Shown: in pieces, positions 1-5,448 of the stretch
How the letters are laid out: each line of letters begins with the position of its first letter
Numbering within the stretch: position 1 is the first letter of the stretch
Assembly: GCA_030040815.1 (NCBI GenBank)
Contig: JASHSZ010000555.1
Coordinates: 1 to 7,400 of the forward strand
DNA: 7,400 nucleotides
DNA from: Streptosporangiaceae bacterium
Lineage (GTDB): Bacteria; Actinomycetota; Actinomycetes; Streptosporangiales; Streptosporangiaceae
Direction: 5' to 3'
Notes under the pieces: model-generated
What the model saw: only the letters and a program-made list of their open reading frames with translations
The model's database searches: none
What the model was told of the DNA's origin: nothing
Position numbers and translations under genes: made by a program

Positions 1-412
1 GGAGGTTGCCTGCCTGATGCTGACCTCGTTCGGGGACGACGAAGCGCTCTTCGACGCCATCATGGCGGGTGCCGCCGGCTACGTGCTCAAGCAGATCCGC
101 GGCACGGACCTAGTCGGCGCGGTACGCACCGTCGCCGGAGGCGAGTCCATGCTCGATCCCGAGGCCGCCAGCAGAGTGCTGGCCCGGATGCGGGACCAGG
201 CGACCCGGGCAGACCCGCTGGCCGGCCTCACCGCGCAAGAGCGCAAGATTCTGGAGCTGATCGGCGAAGGGCTGACGAACCGGCAGATCGGCGAGCGGAT
301 GTACCTGGCGGAGAAGACGGTCAAGAACTACGTGTCCGCCCTGTTCGCCAAGCTCGGCGTGGAGCGTCGCACGCAGGCGGCGGTGTACGCGTCCCGCGCC
401 TTCCCGCGCTAG
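1..412 (+). CDS. devR: DevR/DosR-like NarL-family response regulator (5' end missing)
   Basis: DNA-binding response regulator; only the C-terminal 136 residues are visible, in a frame entering at base 2, so the real start and the phospho-acceptor aspartate lie outside the window. The ATG at 17 is internal to the receiver domain and not a likely start. Visible residues 1-60 are the end of the receiver, with the conserved Thr of 'MLTSF' and Lys of 'GYVLKQI'. From about residue 72 to 130 there is a LuxR-type helix-turn-helix. The recognition helix reads AEKTVKNYVSALFAKLG and the following ERRTQAAV block is essentially identical to Mycobacterium tuberculosis DosR; the DosR base-contacting residues Lys179, Lys182 and Asn183 are all kept. 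This suggests a DosR-like target motif (TTSGGGACTWWAGTCCCSAA), which is inference. It converges on the GAF kinase at 523-2223, its most plausible partner. The family call is secure; orthology to DosR specifically is likely but not proven. Confidence 0.9.
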   Translation, partial: EVACLMLTSFGDDEALFDAIMAGAAGYVLKQIRGTDLVGAVRTVAGGESMLDPEAASRVLARMRDQATRADPLAGLTAQERKILELIGEGLTNRQIGERMYLAEKTVKNYVSALFAKLGVERRTQAAVYASRAFPR

Positions 413-450
413 CGGCTGCCCGCGCTAGCAGCCGCCCGCGCTAGCGGCCT
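403..450. repeat. Three tandem 16-bp repeats spanning the devR-like stop codon
   Basis: Three contiguous 16-bp units lie at 403-418, 419-434 and 435-450. All begin CCCGCGCTAGC and differ only in the last few bases. The first unit supplies the last codons and the TAG stop of the regulator, so TAG recurs every 16 bp in a changing frame. A further CCCGC follows at 451. The array looks like local slippage duplication at the gene end. Confidence 0.8.
412..435 (+). terminator. GC-rich hairpin after the devR-like gene
   Basis: A perfect 8-bp stem (GCGGCTGC at 412-419, GCAGCCGC at 428-435) with an 8-nt loop starts on the last base of the stop codon. No T-tract follows, as is usual in high-GC actinobacteria. 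Two smaller inverted repeats follow: GCCTCC/GGAGGC (447-452 and 467-472) and GGCG/CGCC (470-473 and 477-480). Since the two flanking genes converge, the 110-bp gap could serve as a terminator in both directions. Function is inferred from position and structure only. Confidence 0.5.
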
Positions 451-522
451 CCCGCCGCTTCCGACCGGAGGCGCTGCGCCGCCCGCTTCCCCGAGCGCTG
501 CCGACGGGGCACCTTCGCGACC

Positions 523-2223
523 TCACAGCAACGGCACCTGCCACTCCAGCCGGGTGCCACCCCCGGCCGCGCTCCCGACCCGCAGCCAGCCACCGCACTC
601 GGCGGCTCGGCGCTCAATGTTGACCAGGCCGCTGCGCCGCCCGCCCGGCTTAATGCCGGTGCCGTTATCGGTGACGGTCAGGCTCAGCGCGTCGGTTGCG
701 CGCACCTCCACATCGACCGCGCTGGCCCCAGCGTGCCTGGCCGCGTTGGAGAGCGCTTCCCTGAGCACACCGAGTAGGTGCTCGGCGGCATCGGCGGGCA
801 CCCCGTTGTCGAGCGGACCGTCGAGCCGCAGCGTCGGAGCGAAGCCAAGCAGCTCGGCCATCTCGTCGGCTACCTCGACGATCCGCGAGCGCAGCCCAGC
901 CGGGGCTGCCTGCGGCCGGGCCTGCAGTTCGAAGATCGACGTCCGGATGTCGCGGATGGTCTCGTCGAGCGCATCCACGGCCTGGCTGACCCGGTTCGCG
1001 ACCTCTGGCGCGCCGATGAGGCCGACGGAGCCCTGCAGCGAAATACCGGTCGCGTACAGCCGCTGGATGACCAGGTCGTGCAGGTCCCGGGCTATCCGGT
1101 CGCGGTCCTCGAACACGGCGACCCGTTCCGCCTGGCGACGGTGCTCGGCGAGCTCCAGCGCGATCCCGGCCTGGGTGGCGAAGGTGACCAGCATGTCCGC
1201 GGCCGCCGGGGTCAGCGGCTTAGCGCCGGGCCGCCGCCCGGCGGTCAGTACCCCGCGGACATTGCCCGCGGTGCCGAGCGGTACCAGCACGGCGGGACCG
1301 AGGTTCAGCCGTTCCCTCGTCACCGCCGCGACTCGTTCGTCATGGCTGAAGTCCGCGATGGCTAGCAGCTCGCCACTGGCGAGGACCATCCCGGACGCCG
1401 ACCTGGTGGCGGGCACCACCATGCCCACCGCGTCCGCCGCGTATTCCCCGGCCGCGTGCGCGATCTCCAGGACCTCCCCGCCATCGGCCGGCAACGCAAG
1501 CATGACCAGGTCGGCCCCGGACATCTCCAGCGACTTGCTGGTGATCAGGGCGAGCGCGTCACTGACATCGGCACCCGACAGCAAAACCCTGGTCACCTCC
1601 GCGCTGGCGGCCAGCCACCGCTGCTGGCGACGCGCCTCGTCATACAGCCTGGCGTTATCGATCGCCACTCCGGCTGCTGCCGCGAGGGCGACGAGCACGG
1701 CCTGGTCTTCCTCGTCAAACTCGCCGCCATCGGCCTTTTCGGTCAGGTAGAGATTTCCGTACACCTCGTCCCTGATGCGGATCGGCACGCCGAGAAACGA
1801 GCTCATCGGCGGGTGGCCTGCCGGGAAGCCGGACGACAGCTCGTGCGTGCTCAGATCTGCGACTCGTACCGGCCGCGGATCGCGGATCAGCGCACCAAGC
1901 AGCCCCTTGCCCTCCGGCCAGTGGTGGATCTGGTGGATCTGCTCCTCGGTCAGCCCGACCGGGATGAACTCGGCGAGCCGCCCGCCTTCACCGATGACGC
2001 CCATGGCACCGTAGCGCGCGTTCACCAGCGACACCGCCGACTCGACGATGCCACGCAGCACTACCTCGATGTCGAGGTTCGTGCCGATCGCGACAACCGC
2101 GTCAAACAGCGCGTTGACCCGGTTCCTGGTGGCGAGCACCGCCTGCAGCCGCACCTGGAGCTCTGCGAGCAGCTCGTCCAGGCCGAGGCTGGGCAGCCGC
2201 GGCTGGGGCTTACCGGTATCCAC
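523..2223 (-). CDS. devS: DevS/DosT-like GAF-GAF sensor histidine kinase, probable heme gas sensor
   Basis: Predicted 566-residue cytosolic kinase of the HisKA_3 class that would phosphorylate a NarL-type regulator, probably the convergent DevR-like protein. Domains: helical N-terminus (1-45), GAF-A (about 50-195), GAF-B (about 210-360), dimerisation/phosphoacceptor region with DRDRIARDLHD (His382), then a HATPase with N-box REALSNAARHA (Asn493) and G-box VTDNGTG (Asp519). GAF-A keeps the residues that bind heme and ligand in mycobacterial DevS: His137 in GHPPM matches DevS His149, and Tyr159 in NLYLTEK matches Tyr171, with identical 22-residue spacing. Gly75 sits where DevS has Glu87 and DosT has Gly85, so it is DosT-like there. 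The frame is open to an ATG at 2430 (635 aa), but I chose GTG 2223: GGGAG lies 6 nt upstream, length matches DevS (578 aa), and the extra 69 residues are low-complexity Arg/Pro-rich. A TATGAT box lies between the two starts. Confidence 0.88.
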   Translation of the reverse strand: MDTGKPQPRLPSLGLDELLAELQVRLQAVLATRNRVNALFDAVVAIGTNLDIEVVLRGIVESAVSLVNARYGAMGVIGEGGRLAEFIPVGLTEEQIHQIHHWPEGKGLLGALIRDPRPVRVADLSTHELSSGFPAGHPPMSSFLGVPIRIRDEVYGNLYLTEKADGGEFDEEDQAVLVALAAAAGVAIDNARLYDEARRQQRWLAASAEVTRVLLSGADVSDALALITSKSLEMSGADLVMLALPADGGEVLEIAHAAGEYAADAVGMVVPATRSASGMVLASGELLAIADFSHDERVAAVTRERLNLGPAVLVPLGTAGNVRGVLTAGRRPGAKPLTPAAADMLVTFATQAGIALELAEHRRQAERVAVFEDRDRIARDLHDLVIQRLYATGISLQGSVGLIGAPEVANRVSQAVDALDETIRDIRTSIFELQARPQAAPAGLRSRIVEVADEMAELLGFAPTLRLDGPLDNGVPADAAEHLLGVLREALSNAARHAGASAVDVEVRATDALSLTVTDNGTGIKPGGRRSGLVNIERRAAECGGWLRVGSAAGGGTRLEWQVPLL

Positions 2224-2229
2224 TGCGTA

Positions 2230-2234
2230 CTCCC
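2230..2234 (-). promoter_or_regulatory. Ribosome binding site deciding the GTG start of the GAF kinase
   Basis: Read on the minus strand, GGGAG is followed by a 6-nt spacer and then GTG (2223-2221). No comparable site precedes the in-frame ATGs at 2271 or 2430. This is the main reason for preferring the 566-residue protein. Confidence 0.65.
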
Positions 2235-2266
2235 ACGATGGCGGGTTTCGACCCCAAATCCTGTCG

Positions 2267-2272
2267 ATCATA
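2267..2272 (-). promoter_or_regulatory. Candidate -10 box of the GAF kinase promoter
   Basis: On the minus strand, TATGAT fits the actinobacterial -10 pattern TANNNT. It lies about 43 nt upstream of the GTG start at 2223, leaving a leader of roughly 35 nt that includes the GGGAG site. No good -35 hexamer is visible 16-18 bp upstream, so the promoter may depend on an activator. The in-frame ATG at 2271 lies inside this box, which argues against that ATG as the start. Confidence 0.4.
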
Positions 2273-2753
2273 TGTCGGCCGCAGCGCGGCACTCTGGCGG
2301 CCGGGCGGCGTCGAGGCTTGTCTGGCCCGGACGAACCCGTTCCCCTCTGATCGGTTCTGCGTTTCCTCGGCCAGCCAGCAGCCGCCGGGAACGGCGTCAA
2401 CAGCCTGCCCGGCCGGATGACCGGAGTCATGAGTGCGCGAATGACAGCTGCTTCAGTCCCGGTTGCTGTGCGGGAGACCGCTGCCCGACGGCTCTCGGGG
2501 CGGGCGGTGGCAGTGCGTCGAGCGCGTTCGCGACGAGGTTGCCCGGGAATTGTTCCAGGTGCCCGTTGCCACCTGCGGATGGATCACGTGATCAACTCGG
2601 GCCACGGCATGGCCCACCGCAGGCGACCTCAGCTGCTGCAGCATGCGCACGTCTCCGTGCGTACCGCGCCGGTGGGCGGCCCCGTTCCGCAGGCCACGTT
2701 GGCTGGCGCCGCCCCACCTAGCATCGCGCTGCCGCTGCCAGGCTGGGCGCACC
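2273..2753. other. Gap of about 480 bp without a supported gene
   Basis: Between the kinase promoter and the stop of the next regulator I see no convincing coding region. The open frames on both strands are Arg/Pro/His-rich, lack ribosome binding sites and resemble no family I recognise. What it does contain: a 12-bp perfect palindrome at 2582-2593; one half of a DosR-like box at 2452-2461 (CTTCAGTCCC near 2451-2460 on the plus strand); an inverted repeat at the regulator end (2716-2759); and a short minus-strand stretch (2558-2508) whose translation resembles a histidine-kinase N-box. It may be a long regulatory leader or the remains of a lost gene. Confidence 0.5.
2582..2593. promoter_or_regulatory. 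12-bp perfect palindrome, possible operator
   Basis: GATCACGTGATC is perfectly self-complementary, with CACGTG at its centre, and lies in non-coding DNA about 360 bp upstream of the GAF kinase start. Such dyads are typical of dimeric regulators, but no family can be assigned, and it is distant from the proposed -10 box. Confidence 0.3.
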
Positions 2754-2759
2754 CTAGGT
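2716..2759 (-). terminator. Inverted repeat overlapping the regulator stop codon, possible terminator
   Basis: ACCTAG (2716-2721) pairs with CTAGGT (2754-2759), which includes the TAG stop of the regulator gene on the minus strand. A smaller GCGC/GCGC pair (2726-2729 and 2747-2750) lies inside. The loop is long and there is no T-tract, so termination is only a possibility. Confidence 0.25.
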
Positions 2760-3452
2760 CAGCCGGCGCTCGGCCGCCCACCGACTGAGCTGATGCCGAC
2801 TGGAGAGCTGCAGCTTGCGCAGCACCGACGAGACATGGCTCTCGACCGTCTTGACCGAGATGAACAGCTCCTTGGCCACCTCGCGGTAGGTGTAGCCGCG
2901 GGCGATCAGACGCAGCACTTCACGCTCCCGTGCAGTCAGCTGGTCGAGTTCGGGGTCGAAGGACGGGCGGTCCAGCTCCGCTGAAACCCCGGCCGCGAAC
3001 GCGTCCAGCACGAACCCTGCGAGCCGAGGCGAGAAGACAGCGTCGCCGCCCGCGACGCGGCGCACGGCGTCGACCAGCTCGGTACCCGAGATCGTCTTGG
3101 TGACGTAGCCGCGTGCGCCGGCCCGGATCACCGCAATCACGTCCTCGGGTGCGTCCGAGGCCGACAGCGCGAGGAACCTCACCTCCGGATGCGCAGCCTT
3201 GACCGCGGCGACCACTTCCTGTCCGCCGCCGCCCGGCAGATGTACGTCCAGTAGCACCACGTCTGGCAGGGACCTGGAGATCTCGCTGATCGCCGGTGCC
3301 ACGTCGGCAGCCTCCCCGACGATCTCGACGTCGCCGGACAGCTCGGACCTGACGCCAGCGCGGAACATGCTGTGATCGTCGACGATGAACACCCGCGGCT
3401 TGCCGGAGCCCGCTGTCACCGCGTGCGCCGATGCGGGGCCTGGCACGGTCAT
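2754..3452 (-). CDS. NarL/LuxR-family response regulator of the PspC-kinase pair
   Basis: A 232-residue two-domain transcription regulator. The receiver (about 19-135) has the acidic pair Asp25-Asp26 in VFIVDDHSM, phospho-acceptor Asp69 in VVLLDVHLPG, Ser97 in ALSAS and Lys119 in GYVTKT. The LuxR-type helix-turn-helix (about 168-230) has TAREREVLRLIARG and recognition helix SVKTVESHVSSVLRKL. Its ATG at 3452 overlaps the TGA of the upstream kinase (ATGA, 4 bp), so the two are translationally coupled and almost certainly a cognate pair. The first 18 residues precede the receiver core and are unremarkable. By context it resembles the regulators of LiaFSR/EsrISR-type envelope-stress systems (EsrR in Corynebacterium glutamicum); this is inferred from gene order rather than from diagnostic residues. 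A likely target is the tandem repeat in the divergent promoter at 4910-4933. Confidence 0.92.
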   Translation of the reverse strand: MTVPGPASAHAVTAGSGKPRVFIVDDHSMFRAGVRSELSGDVEIVGEAADVAPAISEISRSLPDVVLLDVHLPGGGGQEVVAAVKAAHPEVRFLALSASDAPEDVIAVIRAGARGYVTKTISGTELVDAVRRVAGGDAVFSPRLAGFVLDAFAAGVSAELDRPSFDPELDQLTAREREVLRLIARGYTYREVAKELFISVKTVESHVSSVLRKLQLSSRHQLSRWAAERRLT

Positions 3453-4828
3453 GATCGCCGCGCCGACGATTCAGCCGTCGACCTGGGCATCACCAGCGAC
3501 ACCTCGGTACCCTCCCCCGGACCGCTGCGGATTGTGACCGAGCCGCCGCGCCGGGACACCCTGGCGCGTATCGACTCCGCGAGCCCCTTGCGGTCGTCCG
3601 GGACGGCGTCAGGGTCGAAGCCCCGACCGCGGTCTCGCACGAACAGCGACACCGAGGCGGGCTCGACCTCAGCAAACACCGACACCACGGCAGCGCCCGA
3701 CCACTTTGCGGCGTTCACCGTTGCCTCCTTGCCGGCCGCGAGCAGAGCGGTCAGCTCGTCATCCAGGGGACAGTCGCCCACGGTGACGGCCTCGACGGAG
3801 ATGCCGTGCTGCGCCTCCACTTCCTGCTGGATCAGCCGCACGGCGTCGGCCACGGTTGCGGCCTGACCGTCGAGCGAGCCCGGCGCCCGCCCGTCGAATA
3901 GCCACGCTCGCAGCTCCCGCTCCTGCGCCCTGGCGAGCTGCGTGACCTGGTGCGGGTCTGCGGCGCGGCGCTGGATCAGGGCCAGCGTCTGCAGCACAGA
4001 GTCATGCACTCGGGCAGCTATGTCGGCGCGTTCCTCGGCCCGGATTCGCGCCTGCCGCTCCTCGACCAGGTCCCTGGCGATGCGCAGCCACCACGGGCCG
4101 AAGCCGAGCGCCATGCCCGCGATGAGCAGCACGATGCCGCCCAGCGGCAGCAGCAGGTGCACGTTGATCTTGTGGTCGCTGAGCAGCGCCGCCACACCGC
4201 CCAGCAGCAGGAGCACCGCGACTGTCACCCGCAGCAGCCGCCGCGACCGGCGGCCCGAGCTCGGCCGGCCGGTCGTATCGGCGAACTCGCGCAGGTACTG
4301 TCGCTCGTCGGCATCGGCGTTCCGCGAGATCAGCACCAGGCCGGAGGCACACACGATCAGCGGCACCCCAAAGCTGACGACCCAGCTCGCGTTGAGCGCG
4401 GAGGCGATGACCAGCGCTACCACCAGCACGGATGCCAGCGCCGTGGCCAGCGCGATGCCGCGCTTGTCGGCCAGCGCCCTGGTGGCGATGTTGGTGTCCG
4501 CGTCCCGTGCCGGAATCAGCAGCCAGGCGACTACGTAGGCGGCCGCGACGAATCCGCTCGTGACTAGCGCCGCGACAATCAGCGCTGCCCGCACCAGGCT
4601 GAGGTCGAGCCCCGTGCGCTCTGCTATGCCGGCCGCGACGCCGCCGAGCAGGCGGCCCTTGAGCGGGCGGCGCAGCGGGCCGCCGCTTGGCTGGTCCGGC
4701 CGCACTCGGGCACCGAGCCGCGTTAGCCAGCCCGACCCCTCCGACCGGGGGCTGGATGCCGGGCCTGGCGATTGCGCGGGACCGGTCGTGGCATGCCACC
4801 CGCCCGACGCATCCGCGTGATCAGCCAT
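3449..4828 (-). CDS. PspC-domain membrane sensor histidine kinase
   Basis: A 459-residue membrane kinase. A hydrophilic Pro/Ser-rich N-terminus (1-50) is followed by a PspC domain (about 52-108: RPLKGRLLGGVAAGIAE, then a hydrophobic segment 83-106 ending AWLLIPARD). Four more likely membrane segments lie near 124-146, 149-168, 199-217 and 223-246. The cytoplasmic part has a short coiled helix with EERADIAARVHDSVLQTL (phospho-acceptor His275), an N-box KEATVNAAKWSGA (Asn372), a G-box VRDRGRGFD (Asp398) and GEGTEVSLVMP at the end of the HATPase. The HisKA_3-type H-box fits a NarL-family partner, which follows with a 4-bp overlap. There is no extracellular sensor domain, so the signal probably comes from the membrane or a partner protein such as the divergent PspC protein, as in LiaFSR/EsrISR-type systems (inference). 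Ribosome binding at ATG 4828 is weak (GGGC only). Confidence 0.9.
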   Translation of the reverse strand: MADHADASGGWHATTGPAQSPGPASSPRSEGSGWLTRLGARVRPDQPSGGPLRRPLKGRLLGGVAAGIAERTGLDLSLVRAALIVAALVTSGFVAAAYVVAWLLIPARDADTNIATRALADKRGIALATALASVLVVALVIASALNASWVVSFGVPLIVCASGLVLISRNADADERQYLREFADTTGRPSSGRRSRRLLRVTVAVLLLLGGVAALLSDHKINVHLLLPLGGIVLLIAGMALGFGPWWLRIARDLVEERQARIRAEERADIAARVHDSVLQTLALIQRRAADPHQVTQLARAQERELRAWLFDGRAPGSLDGQAATVADAVRLIQQEVEAQHGISVEAVTVGDCPLDDELTALLAAGKEATVNAAKWSGAAVVSVFAEVEPASVSLFVRDRGRGFDPDAVPDDRKGLAESIRARVSRRGGSVTIRSGPGEGTEVSLVMPRSTAESSARRS

Positions 4829-4909
4829 GTGCCCATGATGGCCCGGTCTCGGCGCCGCCCGCCATCCGGACAGGCCCTAGTCCTGCAGCGCGTTGAGAAG
4901 GGTCCGCTC

Positions 4910-4933
4910 AGGGTTGTTCCCAGGGTGGTTCCC
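4910..4933. promoter_or_regulatory. Two contiguous 12-bp direct repeats in the divergent promoter region
   Basis: AGGGTTGTTCCC (4910-4921) is followed without gap by AGGGTGGTTCCC (4922-4933), 11 of 12 bases identical. They lie in the 143-bp region between the divergent PspC kinase (start 4828) and PspC protein (start 4972), 39 bp from the latter. Direct repeats of about one helical turn suit side-by-side binding of a NarL-type regulator. No canonical -10 box (TANNNT) is visible for either gene; GATAGC at 4934-4939 is the nearest, for the plus-strand gene. Confidence 0.5.
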
Positions 4934-4971
4934 GATAGCCAGCCCGCCGGCCGCGCGGCACGCTGAGTGCC

Positions 4972-5283
4972 ATGACCGAAATTACGGGCTCATCGCCCAC
5001 CCAGACCGCCGCAGGCTCCGTGCCGGACGGCGAGACCGGGCACACGACACTCATTCGCCCGAGCGAGGGCCGGATGCTCGCGGGAGTGGCATCCGGGCTG
5101 GCCAACTACGCCGGCATCGATGTCCTCATCGTCCGGATCGCCTTCGTCGCGCTTACGTTCCTTGGCTGCGCCGGCATCGCGATCTACCTTGCCTGCTGGC
5201 TGCTGATGCCGGCCGAGGACAGCGGGCGGTCAATCGTCGGCGACTTCACCCGCGACCTGCGGGCCAAGAGTCAGGACCTGTGA
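4972..5283 (+). CDS. Small PspC-domain membrane protein, possible kinase modulator
   Basis: A 103-residue protein with a hydrophilic N-terminus (1-25), a PspC domain (about 25-83) and a short charged tail. The PspC signature is clear: IRPSEGRMLAGVASGLANY, then GIDVLIVRIAF leading into one membrane segment (about 56-80) that ends in CWLLMPAED. It matches the PspC part of the divergent kinase in arrangement (GRLLGGVAAGIAE and AWLLIPARD there), so the two probably arose from a shared domain. PspC proteins act in phage-shock or envelope-stress responses; in EsrISR-type systems a small membrane protein divergent from the kinase-regulator genes acts as inhibitor. That role here is inferred from context. 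The ATG has only a weak upstream GAG (in CTGAGTGCC); no better in-frame start is visible. Confidence 0.88.
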   Translation: MTEITGSSPTQTAAGSVPDGETGHTTLIRPSEGRMLAGVASGLANYAGIDVLIVRIAFVALTFLGCAGIAIYLACWLLMPAEDSGRSIVGDFTRDLRAKSQDL

Positions 5284-5325
5284 CCCGGTGATGGCCGCAG
5301 CCGACCGGGCGCACCCGCTTGCCGA

Positions 5326-5359
5326 CCGCCGGCGACGGGGCTGCCCGGTCGCCCGGCGG
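5326..5359. terminator. GC-rich hairpin between convergent genes
   Basis: CCGCCGGCGAC (5326-5336) pairs with GTCGCCCGGCGG (5348-5359), with one bulged C and an 11-nt loop. It lies 42 bp after the PspC stop and 89 bp beyond the end of the opposing gene, in an otherwise featureless 165-bp gap. No T-tract is seen. A bidirectional terminator is the simplest reading. Confidence 0.45.
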
Positions 5360-5448
5360 GGCTAGCAACACGCGACGCGCCACATGACGCCCCTGGCCGG
5401 GTTGGCCCGGCGCGGTTACCGGCGACAATGGGCTGGTGCCGCAGCCGA

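Noticed and set aside
2224..2430. 69-residue N-terminal extension of the GAF kinase from ATG 2430
   Set aside because: The extension is Arg/Pro-rich and unlike the family, has no ribosome binding site, and crosses a probable -10 box; GTG 2223 has a well-spaced GGGAG and gives a DevS-like length.
554..2721. Long plus-strand open frames (398 and 421 codons) opposite the GAF kinase
   Set aside because: They are antisense to a kinase with all its motifs, have Ser/Arg/Pro-rich compositions and no recognisable domains; such frames are expected in high-GC DNA.
2453..2752. 99-codon minus-strand frame from a GTG next to the regulator stop
   Set aside because: Arg/His-rich translation with no domain, no ribosome binding site and no coding bias; probably not a gene.
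4002..4799. 265-codon minus-strand frame inside the PspC kinase
   Set aside because: It is a shifted frame of the kinase, Ala/Arg/Gly-rich, without domains.
4908..4933. GGGAAC on the minus strand as an ECF sigma -35 element
   Set aside because: No GTT-type -10 element is found 16-18 bp downstream of either copy; a tandem regulator site explains the repetition better.
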